A stretch of DNA of 64,000 bases, taken from NCBI RefSeq assembly GCF_016863175.1, contig NZ_BOOJ01000068.1, positions 30,204 through 94,203 on the forward strand. The letters run 5' to 3'. Shown in pieces: positions 36,062 to 44,460 of the stretch; positions within the stretch are counted from its first letter, which is position 1, and each line of letters begins with the position of its first letter. The translations under genes and the position numbers were made by a program. Below the pieces are notes generated by a model, which saw only the letters and a program-made list of their open reading frames with translations, was not told the origin of the DNA and did no database searches. The stretch comes from Paraplanobispora siamensis (GTDB lineage Bacteria; Actinomycetota; Actinomycetes; Streptosporangiales; Streptosporangiaceae).

Positions 36062-37348
36062 TCAGGCCCAGCGCAGCGGTCGGGGCCGATAGCCGGCCCG
36101 CTCCCTGGCCGTCCCCGCGTGCGCCATGACGCGCATGTCGTTCCTGCGCGGCGGGGCGGAGGGGAACAGCGACTTGGCCCTGGCCGTCGGACCGGAGGAG
36201 CCCAGCCAGACGCGCACGCCCAGAGCCTCGGACACCGCCGTCGGCCAGTCGGTGACCCCGTCGACGTAGTGCGGGCGGGCCTCGCCCAGCCGGGCGGTGA
36301 GCGCGGCCTGGCCCGCCAGGTCGCCCTTGCGGCCCACCGGCAGTTCCCCGATGTCGTAGGAGTCGCACATCCGCGACACCGGCGCGTCCAGGTGGGTCAG
36401 GGCCAGGGCGTCCACCCCGCCGGCGACCGCCAGCGCGTAGCGGTGGGCCACGGCGTCGAAGTGCCCGGTCCTGAACGGCCCCTGCCAGCGGCCGTCGCCG
36501 TTGTGCGGCTCGGGCAGGGCCAGGTCCGGGTCCTCGGTGACCAGCGGTCCCGGCCCGTGCCGCGGCGTGTAGGTGCGCAACACGCCGAGCCGTACGGCGT
36601 GCACCCCCTCCAGCAGGGCCAGCGCGTTGTCGAAGGTCGTCGTGCTCCAGGTCGTGTAGGGGTGGAAGCCGTGCCACTCGTCGAGCAGCACCCCCTGGGC
36701 GCCCTCGAAGACGACGGGCCTGCGGCGCAGCAGCTGGGTCATGTGCGAGGAGTCGACCAGGGCCACCCGCGCGGCGAACGCCCGGTAGGCGGCCACGCAG
36801 TCGGCGACCGGGGGCCCGCCGACCCCCAGCCGCTCGCGCAGCAGGTTCAGCTTCTGGGCGAGCAGCCCCGGCCGCTCGCAGTCGCCGGCCTTGGGCGCCA
36901 CGAACGGGTTCTCCAGCGCGTAGGCCATCGTCTCGCCGACGCCCATCCCGCAGGACCCGTGCCGGTCCTCACCGCGCGCCAGCTCGCGGGCCCGGCCGGC
37001 CTCGATGTGGTACGGCGTGGCGAGCAGGGCCTCCCGGTCGACGGTGATCATGCCGTAGGGGCGGGAGACGCCGAGCCGGCGCAGGTGCTCGGCCTCGGCG
37101 GTCAGCGCCAGGGGGTCGACCACCACGTACCGGGACAGGTGGGTCGGGACGCCGCGCAGCGTCCCGGACCCGAACTGGGAGAAGGTGTGGTGCCGCCCGT
37201 CGGGCAGCACCACGTTGTGGCCGGCCTGGGCGCCCCCGTTGAACCTGACCACGGCGGCGACGTCGCCCTGCGCGCAGAGCCAGTCGACGACCCCGCCCTT
37301 GCCCGCGTCGCCGTACCCGAGATCGACGACGATCATGTGGTCCTTCAC
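36062..37348 (-). CDS. Diverged adenylosuccinate synthetase paralogue
   Basis: The 428-residue protein keeps the PurA fold. The nucleotide loop is GDAGKGG (Asp14 and Lys17 match catalytic Asp13 and Lys16 of E. coli PurA; Glu and the last Lys are replaced). GGAQAGHN holds His44, matching catalytic His41. FEGAQGVLLDEWHGFHPY and RHGPGPLVTED also align. The aspartate-binding TTGRRR segment is replaced by GRWQGPFRTG (residues 286-295), and the guanine-contact motif TKLD is THLD (318-321). It should still phosphorylate a purine-like substrate but probably does not join aspartate. GTG 37348 overlaps the vWA stop by 4 bases. It is last of the NUDIX-regulator operon. Confidence 0.85.
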   Translation of the reverse strand: MKDHMIVVDLGYGDAGKGGVVDWLCAQGDVAAVVRFNGGAQAGHNVVLPDGRHHTFSQFGSGTLRGVPTHLSRYVVVDPLALTAEAEHLRRLGVSRPYGMITVDREALLATPYHIEAGRARELARGEDRHGSCGMGVGETMAYALENPFVAPKAGDCERPGLLAQKLNLLRERLGVGGPPVADCVAAYRAFAARVALVDSSHMTQLLRRRPVVFEGAQGVLLDEWHGFHPYTTWSTTTFDNALALLEGVHAVRLGVLRTYTPRHGPGPLVTEDPDLALPEPHNGDGRWQGPFRTGHFDAVAHRYALAVAGGVDALALTHLDAPVSRMCDSYDIGELPVGRKGDLAGQAALTARLGEARPHYVDGVTDWPTAVSEALGVRVWLGSSGPTARAKSLFPSAPPRRNDMRVMAHAGTARERAGYRPRPLRWA

Positions 37349-38304
37349 AGCCGTGTCACCCCGCTTCCGCCGCGGTCGAGGCCGAGGCCGTCGCCCACCA
37401 CCAGCGTTCCGCGATCCAGCCGGGCCAGCGCCTTGGACACCGAGGCCCCGGCGGCCGAGCCGAGCTCCTCCAGGTCGTCGAGCCCCTCGGCGAGGTCGAT
37501 GGCGTCCTCGCCGAGACCGACGGTGAGCGCGATGGTCTCGGAGACCGCGTCCAGGTCGTCCAGCTCCAGCACGTTCTGCCCGAGCAGCGCGCGCCAGGTG
37601 GCGAGCACGTCGCGGTTGCCCGCGTAGCTCGCCCCGGCGGGCAGGATGTAGTAGACGTCGTACATCCGGGTCAGCTCGCCGACCATCTCGGCGATCGGGA
37701 TGTCCCGTTCCAGCCGGTCGCCGATCACGTCGCGGACCTCGCGCCGCTTCACCTTCCGGTAGGGCAGCTCGTCGCCGATGATGAACAGATAACCGCGGCG
37801 GCCCCGCTTCTCGAAGCAGTCGATCGAGGTGTGCCGGGCCATGAAGTACATCGCCAGCTCGTAGGACTCGGTCATCTGACCGCCACCCCCGCCCTCCAGC
37901 AGGATGTCGCCCAGCTGCTCGTCCATGCGGTTGTCGGACTCGAACTGCCCGACCTGCAACGGCGCCCGGTCGCACGTTGCGTCGCCGATCGCGCCGAACA
38001 TGATCTGCGGGTCGGTGGCGTACCCCTTGCGCAGCAGCAGGCCGAGCAGGTCCGGCAGCTTGGTCTGCAGCGCGCGGGGCACTCCGCCCATCGAACCGGT
38101 CACGTCGAAGAGCACGGCCACGGCCAGCGACCGGGGGTGCTCGTCGGAGTCGCGGCTCTCACGGAACCGCACGCCGTGGGGGTCGAGGTCCTCGTGCACG
38201 GTGCGGGCGCCCCTGTCGCTGTAGGCGAAGGCGCTGGCGCCGCTGGCGGCGCGCAGGCGCTCGGCGGCGGAGTAGACGTCGGTGGACCAGATTCCGCTTC
38301 CCAT
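37345..38304 (-). CDS. vWA-domain protein of the NUDIX-regulator operon
   Basis: This 319-residue cytoplasmic protein has a von Willebrand factor A domain from about residue 60. The metal site starts with DVTGS (Asp67, Thr69, Ser71), a DxTxS version of the MIDAS motif; a Thr in GGQMTESYELA and an Asp in FIIGDELPY complete it. The first 58 residues are a charged segment (SGASAFAYSDRGARTVHEDLDPHGVRF). No signal or membrane helix is seen. Such domains hold protein partners through a bound metal ion. ATG 38304 has GGGAG seven bases before it; it follows the J-domain/kinase gene after 45 bases. Confidence 0.88.
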   Translation of the reverse strand: MGSGIWSTDVYSAAERLRAASGASAFAYSDRGARTVHEDLDPHGVRFRESRDSDEHPRSLAVAVLFDVTGSMGGVPRALQTKLPDLLGLLLRKGYATDPQIMFGAIGDATCDRAPLQVGQFESDNRMDEQLGDILLEGGGGGQMTESYELAMYFMARHTSIDCFEKRGRRGYLFIIGDELPYRKVKRREVRDVIGDRLERDIPIAEMVGELTRMYDVYYILPAGASYAGNRDVLATWRALLGQNVLELDDLDAVSETIALTVGLGEDAIDLAEGLDDLEELGSAAGASVSKALARLDRGTLVVGDGLGLDRGGSGVTRL

Positions 38305-38349
38305 GAGGGACTCCCGTTCTTCCGGAGGGGCGTGCTGAGAGGGGGCGTG

Positions 38350-39405
38350 CTAGAGGTGGAGCGGCCGGTACTTCCGTGGGCCGTACAGGTCGTCGAGGAG
38401 CTCGTCGAGTTCGGCGAGCAGGCGCCAGGCGTCGTGCGGGGGGCTCAGCAGGCTCCCCCGTACGAAGGCGCGCATCGGTGCGGGCAGGTGGTGTGTGCCG
38501 CCGTCCGGCCCGCCCATGAGCGCGGCGACGCAGCGGGTGGCCAGGCGGATGTCGAGGGCCGCGGTGGCCGGTTCCCCGGCGAGCGCGTCGGGCGGATAGT
38601 CGTCGCGGTGCCGGGAGACCAGGGCGGTGAGCGGGCTGCCGATCGGGACCGACAGACTCCAGTCGACGAGGATCAGCCCGTGCTCGATCGGGTGGACCAG
38701 CACGTGGTGGCCGAAGACGGCGCCGTGCACGATCCCGGCCCGGTGGACCGTGCCGATCGCGACCAGCAGCCGCCGCCAGATCCACGCCGCGTCCCGCGGG
38801 TCCAGCCGCGGACGGCGGCGGGAGATCTCGGTCAGCGTCAGGAAACCGTCCGGCGCCCTGCTGATCACGTTGGCCTGCCGCTCGATCCCGTCCGAGCGGT
38901 GGCGGAAGGACTCCACCAGCCGCGGCACGTACGGCAGCAGCAGCGGGTCGCCCTCGCGCTCGACGGTCCTGAGCGCCTCGGCCTCGCGCCGCATCAGGTC
39001 GTTGTCGGCCGGGCTGAGGGGCAGCTTGACGAGGGTGTCGCCGTCGGTCCGGTAGAGCACGGCCGTGGCCCCGCGGCGCAGGACCCCGCCGAGACGGTAG
39101 GTCCCCCGCCTGGTGGTGATCACCGTCTCCCCGCCCGGCTCGTCCTCCCTCTCCCCGCCCGCGCTCCCGTGGCGGGCGGAGGAGGCGCGGTCCGGGGCGG
39201 CGGTCCCGTCCCGTCCGGGGGCGGAACGGGCGGCCCACAGCCCGGCCAGCCTGACGAAGGCCGCGGCGGCCTCCGCACCGCGGGCCAGGTCGGGGTGGAG
39301 GAGCCGGGCGAGCCGGCGGTAGACGGTGCCCGGCGCGTCGCCGCCGAACAGGTCGCGCGGGACCCCGGCCGCGTTGACCAGGGCGATCGCCTCGTCCGTC
39401 GTCAT
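38350..39405 (-). CDS. J-domain-like/protein-pseudokinase fusion
   Basis: The N-terminus (residues 1-55) looks like a DnaJ J-domain, with VYRRLARLLHPDL placing the His-Pro-Asp motif at 37-39. A variable linker of about 45 residues leads to a protein-kinase-like domain (about 100-345). It keeps the ATP lysine (Lys127, LVKLP) and the metal Asp of the DFG position (Asp248 in LVDWS). The catalytic loop HRDxxxxN reads HGAVFGHH (227-234), so the catalytic Asp and the following Asn are missing. It may bind ATP without transferring phosphate. ATG 39405 has GGAGG seven bases upstream; the NUDIX regulator gene is 62 bases upstream. Confidence 0.82.
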   Translation of the reverse strand: MTTDEAIALVNAAGVPRDLFGGDAPGTVYRRLARLLHPDLARGAEAAAAFVRLAGLWAARSAPGRDGTAAPDRASSARHGSAGGEREDEPGGETVITTRRGTYRLGGVLRRGATAVLYRTDGDTLVKLPLSPADNDLMRREAEALRTVEREGDPLLLPYVPRLVESFRHRSDGIERQANVISRAPDGFLTLTEISRRRPRLDPRDAAWIWRRLLVAIGTVHRAGIVHGAVFGHHVLVHPIEHGLILVDWSLSVPIGSPLTALVSRHRDDYPPDALAGEPATAALDIRLATRCVAALMGGPDGGTHHLPAPMRAFVRGSLLSPPHDAWRLLAELDELLDDLYGPRKYRPLHL

Positions 39406-39467
39406 CGCCCGCCCTCCTGCCCGCCCGCCGGCGGCGGCCGGATCGCGTCCCGGCCCGGTCGCGGCGT

Positions 39468-40202
39468 TCACCGGATCTCCTCCTCCCGCTCCGGTCGCAG
39501 CAGAGCGGGATGGAGGAGCCGGGCGTCTCCGGCACGGTAGAGCTTGGCCCGGGGACCGCCTCGGGCGCCGCCGCTCTCGGTGGTCTCGCCGGTGCTCTCG
39601 ACGAACCCCGGAACCGAGAGGATCTTCCGGTGGAAGTTGCCCGCGTGCAGCGGGACCCCCCACACGCTCTCGTAGACCCGGCGCAGCTCGGAGATCGTGA
39701 AGGTCTCGCCCACGAACGCGGTGGCCAGCGGGGTGTACTCCAGCTTGGCCCGCGCCCGCTCCAGGGCGTGTCCCAGGATCCGCTCGTGGTCGAAGGCGAG
39801 CTTCGGCAGGTTGTCGATGCCGTACCACGCGGCGTCGGCGGCGTCGGAGCCCGCCTGGGGGTCGGGCAGGTCCGGGGCGAAGGCCAGATAGGACACCGAG
39901 ACGATCCGCATCCGGGGGTCCCGGTCCGGCGCGCCGTAGCTGGCGAGCTGCTCGATGTGGACCCGGTCGGTCATCCCGGTCTCCTCGGACAGCTCCCGCA
40001 GCGCGGCCTGGTCCAGGTCCTCGCCCGGCCGGATAAACCCGCCCGGCAGCGCCCATCGCCCCGCGTAGGGCGGCTCACCCCGCTCGACCAGCAGAACGTG
40101 CAGCACGCCCCCGATGATCGTGAGCGCCACCACGTCGACCGTCACGGCGACCGCCGGATAGGCCCGTGGATCGTAGCCCGCCAGGTATTCACTCTTACTC
40201 AT
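39468..40202 (-). CDS. NrtR-type NUDIX transcriptional regulator
   Basis: This 244-residue protein joins a NUDIX domain (complete box GFIRPGE(x7)RELSEETGM, residues 55-77) to a C-terminal winged helix ([28 protein letters not shown]). That is the layout of NrtR repressors, which sense ADP-ribose or related NAD metabolites and control NAD genes. The full catalytic box suggests it may also hydrolyse its ligand. A Gly/Arg/Glu-rich segment near residue 200 is unlike the usual family. It is first in a four-gene operon, and a tandem palindrome at 40209-40245 lies directly upstream; its Shine-Dalgarno (GAAGGA) sits inside that palindrome. Confidence 0.9.
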   Translation of the reverse strand: MSKSEYLAGYDPRAYPAVAVTVDVVALTIIGGVLHVLLVERGEPPYAGRWALPGGFIRPGEDLDQAALRELSEETGMTDRVHIEQLASYGAPDRDPRMRIVSVSYLAFAPDLPDPQAGSDAADAAWYGIDNLPKLAFDHERILGHALERARAKLEYTPLATAFVGETFTISELRRVYESVWGVPLHAGNFHRKILSVPGFVESTGETTESGGARGGPRAKLYRAGDARLLHPALLRPEREEEIR

Positions 40203-40208
40203 CGCCTG

Positions 40209-40245
40209 TCCTTCTCAAACTGAGACAATCTCAGTATGAGAAGGA
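40209..40245. promoter_or_regulatory. Tandem palindromic operator in front of the NUDIX-regulator operon
   Basis: Two copies of the 13-base palindrome TCTCA-nnn-TGAGA lie at 40213-40225 (spacer AAC) and 40229-40241 (spacer GTA), separated by CAA and 16 bases apart. Together with flanking TCC/GGA they form a 37-base inverted repeat with one mismatch. The NUDIX start codon is 7 bases to the left, so bound protein would cover its ribosome site. NrtR repressors bind such inverted repeats near their own gene. Confidence 0.75.
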
Positions 40246-40357
40246 CTTGGGGGCCTGTCAATCCGCAGTTCCGGTACCGGCGTGTAACACAAATCACTCA
40301 TGTCGATCGACCACCCGCCGACCGGTGAGGTGTCATAACAGGTCGGAAGGTCAGAGC

Positions 40358-41902
40358 GTGATCAATCTTCGGAACACCCCCATCCTGGCGAAGCTGGCCG
40401 TGCTCGCCATGGTCGCCGTCATCGGAGTCCTCGCCGTGGGAGCGATCAGGTTCGCGGACATCGAGCCGACCGAGCTCGCCGCGCGCAAGGCGAAGGTCCA
40501 GAGCCTGGTGGAGTCGGCGCGCTCGGTCGTGGAGAGCTACCACGAGCAGGCCGAGAAGGGCGTCCTCACCGAGGAGCAGGCCAAGGCGGCCGCGCTGACC
40601 GCGGTGAAGGCGATGCGCTACGGCGGGGGCGACTACTTCTGGATCAACGACATGAGCCCCGTCATGGTCATGCACCCGATCAAGCCCGAGCTGGACGGCA
40701 AGGACCTGTCCGGCAACGCCGACCCCGACGGCAAGCTGCTGTTCGTCGAGTTCGTCAAGGTGGTGCGCGCCCAGGACGCGGGCTTCGTCGAGTACCAGTG
40801 GCCCAAGCCCGGCAAGGAGGAGCCCGTCGCCAAGCTGTCGTACGTCGCGGGGTTCGAGCCGTGGGGATGGGTCATCGGCACCGGCATCTACATCGACGAC
40901 ATGCAGGCGACCGTTCTGGACAAGGAGCGGAGCACCGCCCTGCAGACCGGCGCGGTCGTGGGCGCCGTGCTCGTCGTGCTCGTCCTGGTCGGGCTGGGCA
41001 TCTCCCGTCCGGTGCGTGCCCTGACCGCCGCGACCCGCAAGCTCGCCGAAGGCGACCCCGACGTGGCGCTGCCGCCGACCTCGCGTGACGAGATCGGCCG
41101 GATGGCCGCAGCCCTCGGAGTGCTGCGCGACGACCTCGCCGGCAAGCAGGCTCTGGAGCGCGAGCACGAGGAACTGCGGGCGCGGGCGGAGGAGGACCGC
41201 CGCCGCTCCGTCGAGACGCTCGCCGCCCGGCTGGAGGCGACGGTCTCGACGGTCGTCGCCCGCCTCGACGAGGCGGTCCTGGCCATGCGTGACGGCGCGG
41301 CGGAGCTGGGCACCACCACCGGCGGCCTGAGCGAGACCGTGCGCGAGATCTCCCACCTGGCCGAGCAGTCGAGTGCGACGGCGGCGCGGGCGGCCACCGA
41401 GACGGCCAGCGCCGGCGGCACGGTCAACGGCCTCACCGCGGCGGCCGAGACCATCGGCGGCGTGGTGGAGGTGATCCGGCGGGTCGCGGCCCAGACCAAC
41501 CTGCTGGCGCTCAACGCCACCATCGAGGCCGCCCGGGCGGGCGACATCGGCAAGGGCTTCGCCGTGGTGGCCAACGAGGTCAAGGAACTGGCGCAGCAGA
41601 GCTCGCAGGCCACCGACGAGATCGCACGCGAGATCGAGGCGATCCAGCACACCTCCCAGGGAGCCGCGCAGGTCATCGACCGCATGGCCAACGCCGTACG
41701 CAGCCTCGGCGCCAGCACCGGGGAGGTCGCCGCGGCGATCGCGGGCGAGAACGGGGGCGAGCAGAACGTGAGCGTGCGGCACTCGGCCGAGGCGACCGGC
41801 CGGGTGGCCGCCCGGATCGAGAGCCTGTCGGCGGACCTCGCCGCCGAGGCGGGCCGCCTGCAGGCGGAGTTCTCCCAGCTCCTGGCCGAGATGCGGCACT
41901 GA
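40358..41902 (+). CDS. Methyl-accepting chemotaxis-type receptor
   Basis: This 514-residue membrane receptor begins with helix 1 ([20 protein letters not shown]). A single-Cache-type extracellular domain follows (about 30-190; [28 protein letters not shown] and [13 protein letters not shown] are typical). Then come helix 2 (about 200-218), a HAMP domain and a cytoplasmic signalling helix bundle with the conserved tip [35 protein letters not shown]. No CheW, CheA or flagellar gene is near. GTG 40358 has GGAAGG 7 bases before it. It is divergent from the NUDIX-regulator operon, across the tandem palindrome. Confidence 0.92.
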   Translation: MINLRNTPILAKLAVLAMVAVIGVLAVGAIRFADIEPTELAARKAKVQSLVESARSVVESYHEQAEKGVLTEEQAKAAALTAVKAMRYGGGDYFWINDMSPVMVMHPIKPELDGKDLSGNADPDGKLLFVEFVKVVRAQDAGFVEYQWPKPGKEEPVAKLSYVAGFEPWGWVIGTGIYIDDMQATVLDKERSTALQTGAVVGAVLVVLVLVGLGISRPVRALTAATRKLAEGDPDVALPPTSRDEIGRMAAALGVLRDDLAGKQALEREHEELRARAEEDRRRSVETLAARLEATVSTVVARLDEAVLAMRDGAAELGTTTGGLSETVREISHLAEQSSATAARAATETASAGGTVNGLTAAAETIGGVVEVIRRVAAQTNLLALNATIEAARAGDIGKGFAVVANEVKELAQQSSQATDEIAREIEAIQHTSQGAAQVIDRMANAVRSLGASTGEVAAAIAGENGGEQNVSVRHSAEATGRVAARIESLSADLAAEAGRLQAEFSQLLAEMRH

Positions 41903-41931
41903 CGACACCCGCCCGCCCGGCCCCGCGGCTC

Positions 41932-42005
41932 CGGTTCAGGACGCGTCGGCCGGTACGGCGGAGGCATCCGGCAGGCGGTTCAGGACGCGGAGTCCGGTAC
42001 GGCGG
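41932..42005. repeat. Duplicated 3' end of the histidine-kinase gene
   Basis: Two 30-base copies, at 41932-41961 and 41976-42005 (period 44), differ only in the middle. The second contains the last codons and stop of the kinase (VPDSAS); the first, just downstream of the stop, would encode VPADAS plus a stop. This looks like a short tandem duplication of the gene end. Confidence 0.65.
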
Positions 42006-43611
42006 GCAGGAGCACCCGGAAGGCGGCGCCCCGGCCGGGGGAGGTGTGGAGTTCCACGCGGCCGCCGTGGGCGGTGACGACGGAGTGGACGATGGCCAGG
42101 CCCAGGCCCGCGCCGCCGCCTGCCGTACGGCTGCGTGAGTCGTCCGCGCGGTAGAAGCGGTCGAACGCGCGGGCGGCCCGGTCGGCGGTCATCCCCGGGC
42201 CGGCGTCCTCGATCACCAGTACGGCCTCGTCCCCGGCCGTGCCGACGCCGATCCGCACGGGGGTGCCCGGCGGGGTGTGGGCCACGGCGTTGCCGACGAG
42301 GTTGGCCGTCACCTGCCGGAGCCGGGCCTCGTCGCCGTGGACCGGCGCCTCCCCGGGAGGGCCGCCGTCCGGGCCGGTCAGGGTGACCGGGCGGGTGGGG
42401 TCCAGCACGCGCAGGTCGTGGTGGGCGTCGACGGCGAGCGTGCGCAGGTCCATCGGGGCGAGGTCCATCGGCAGGGCGCTCTCGCCCTCGTCCAGGCGGG
42501 CCAGCAGGAGCAGGTCCTCGATCAGCCGCGAGAGACGTCCCGACTCGCTCTCGATGCGGCTCATGGCCCGGTCGATGTCGGGCAGGCCGCCCATCCGGTG
42601 CAGCTCGGAGAATCCCTTGATCCCGACCAGCGGTGTGCGGAGCTCGTGGCTGACGTCCGCGACGAAGCGCCGCATCCGGGCCTCCGACGCCTCCCGCTCG
42701 GCGAAGGCCCGCTCCAGCTGGCCGAGCATGCCGTTGAGCGCGGACGACAGGCGGCCCACCTCGGTCCCCGGCGCCGCCAGGCCCGGGACCCGCCGGGACA
42801 GGTCGCCCCCGGCGATGGCGGCGGCCGTCTCCTCGACCCTGCGCAACGGCCGCAGCCCGGCGCGTACGGCGAACCAGCCTGCGACGGCCAGCAGGGCCAG
42901 CAGCACGATCGAGGTGATCACGCAGACCAGGGTGAGCCGGCCGAGGATGGACCGCGCCCCGTCCAGCGAGGCGGCCACGACGACACTGCCACCCGCCGGT
43001 GAAGCCGGGCCGCCGCCGTTCCCCCCGCCGGGGGAAGGGTCCTGCCCCCAGCCATCGCCGTCCACATCACCGAGGGGAGGGTTCTGCTCCGGGGCGCCGC
43101 CGTCGCCGAGGGGAAGGTCCCGTCCCGGTGACAACTGCTGTGCGGCCCGGGACACCGCGGTCACCCGCCAGCGCGCGGCGCCGTCCTGCCCCGGTGCCTC
43201 GAAGGGCTGCCCGCCGAGCCGGGCGACGGCCCCGGCGTCCAGCCGGGGGAGTCGCGGTCCTCGTTCCCGGTCCCGCGTGGGCAGGGTGATCCGGTGCTGG
43301 ACGGTCCCGTCCGGGGCGAGGTAGAGGATGTGCACCTGGTCGATGAGGTCCGTGCCGGGGAGCATCCGCAGGGCCTGCTCGCTCTGCGAGTGGGCGGAAA
43401 ACCGGAGGATCTCGGGGGAGAGGCGTGACAGCAGCGCCGCGAACGGCCTGAGCTGCCCGTCGACCCGGTCCACCAGGTGGGAGCGGAGGGTGGCGATCGC
43501 GACCACGCCGCTCACCACCAGCCCGATCGCCAGCAGGGCCGTCGTGATCAGCAGCAGGCGGCCCCGGAGTGAGAGACCCCGAGGGCGCCGTCCATCCCGT
43601 CCCGTGCTCAT
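41980..43611 (-). CDS. Sensor histidine kinase
   Basis: This 543-residue kinase has helix 1 (LLLITTALLAIGLVVSGVVAI), an extracytoplasmic domain of about 200 residues with a disordered Gly/Pro/Asp segment near 175-210, helix 2, a HAMP domain, a HisKA domain with phospho-acceptor His322 in DVSHELRTPLVGI, and an HATPase domain with N-box NLVGNAVAHTPPG and DAGPGM. It should phosphorylate the response regulator encoded just upstream. Its ATG overlaps the regulator stop by 4 bases. Confidence 0.95.
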   Translation of the reverse strand: MSTGRDGRRPRGLSLRGRLLLITTALLAIGLVVSGVVAIATLRSHLVDRVDGQLRPFAALLSRLSPEILRFSAHSQSEQALRMLPGTDLIDQVHILYLAPDGTVQHRITLPTRDRERGPRLPRLDAGAVARLGGQPFEAPGQDGAARWRVTAVSRAAQQLSPGRDLPLGDGGAPEQNPPLGDVDGDGWGQDPSPGGGNGGGPASPAGGSVVVAASLDGARSILGRLTLVCVITSIVLLALLAVAGWFAVRAGLRPLRRVEETAAAIAGGDLSRRVPGLAAPGTEVGRLSSALNGMLGQLERAFAEREASEARMRRFVADVSHELRTPLVGIKGFSELHRMGGLPDIDRAMSRIESESGRLSRLIEDLLLLARLDEGESALPMDLAPMDLRTLAVDAHHDLRVLDPTRPVTLTGPDGGPPGEAPVHGDEARLRQVTANLVGNAVAHTPPGTPVRIGVGTAGDEAVLVIEDAGPGMTADRAARAFDRFYRADDSRSRTAGGGAGLGLAIVHSVVTAHGGRVELHTSPGRGAAFRVLLPAVPDSAS

Positions 43612-44318
43612 GTCCTCGGCCTGCGCAGCACGTATCCGACTCCGTGCATGGTGTGGATGAGCTTGGGCTCGGTGGTGTCGACCTTGCGCCGCACGTAGCT
43701 CACGTAGGTGTCGACGATGCTGGAGTCGCCCGCGAAGTCGTACTGCCAGACGTGCTCCAGGATCTGCGCCTTCGAGAGCACCTTCCCGGTGTTCAGGATC
43801 AGATAGTGCAGCAGCCGGAACTCGGTGGGCGACAGCCGTACCGGACGGCCCGCCTTGACCACCTGGCGGCCGTCGGGGTCGACCTCCAGATCGCCCGCCC
43901 GCAGCGTCCGGTCGTCGGGGGCCGATCCCGTACGGCGGAGCACGGCCTGGATGCGGGCGAGCAGTTCCTCCAGGTCGAAGGGCTTGGTCACGTAGTCGTC
44001 GCCGCCCAGCCGCAGGCCGTTGATCTTGTCCGTCGTGGCGTCGCGGGCGGTGAGGAAGAGCACCGGGACCCGGCCCGGATGGCCGGACTCCAGCGGCCGG
44101 GGCAGTTCCCTGAGACGGCGGACGACCTCGAAGCCGTCCAGGTCCGGCAGCATCACGTCGAGCAGCACCAGGTCGGGCGGGTCGCTCAGGGCGGCCTCCA
44201 GCGCCTCGGAGCCGGTGGCGGCGGAGGTGACCGTGTAACCGGCGAAGCGCAGGGTGGCCGAGAGCAGCTCACGCACCACGGGCTCGTCGTCGACCACCAG
44301 CAGCCGGTGTCCGTCCAT
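43608..44318 (-). CDS. OmpR/PhoB-family response regulator
   Basis: The receiver domain has Asp10-Asp11 and the phospho-acceptor Asp54 (LVLLDVMLPDLDG), the conserved Thr/Lys (FLTARDAT, YVTKPFDLEELLARI), and a C-terminal winged helix (LSPTEFRLLHYLILNTGKVLSKAQIL...VDTYVSYVRRKVD). It probably regulates its own operon and perhaps the neighbouring ABC transporter. ATG 44318 has GGAGGGG upstream; the frame extends upstream through a heptamer repeat but the domain begins here. Confidence 0.95.
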   Translation of the reverse strand: MDGHRLLVVDDEPVVRELLSATLRFAGYTVTSAATGSEALEAALSDPPDLVLLDVMLPDLDGFEVVRRLRELPRPLESGHPGRVPVLFLTARDATTDKINGLRLGGDDYVTKPFDLEELLARIQAVLRRTGSAPDDRTLRAGDLEVDPDGRQVVKAGRPVRLSPTEFRLLHYLILNTGKVLSKAQILEHVWQYDFAGDSSIVDTYVSYVRRKVDTTEPKLIHTMHGVGYVLRRPRT

Positions 44319-44331
44319 CCGTCCCCTCCCG

Positions 44332-44373
44332 ATGACCCATGACCCATGACCCATGACCCATGACCGATGACCG
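44332..44373. repeat. Six tandem heptamer repeats upstream of the response regulator
   Basis: Four units of ATGACCC and two of ATGACCG follow one another exactly. They lie 14 bases upstream of the response-regulator start, in its leader. Each unit contains CAT on the plus strand and so ATG on the minus strand, in register with the regulator frame only in some units. Copy number could vary by slippage. Confidence 0.85.
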
Positions 44374-44460
44374 ATGCCCCCGCCGGACGCGCCCGCCCGG
44401 CGGGGGCGTGTCCGGTCCCCAGAATCCCAAGGATTCCGGGGACGGCGACAGACGCCGGCC

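Noticed and set aside
36044..39540. Long plus-strand frames across the NUDIX-regulator operon
   Set aside because: They are opposite genes with clear domains (PurA-like, vWA, J-domain/kinase) and have the Arg/Gly/His/Val-rich composition of shadow frames.
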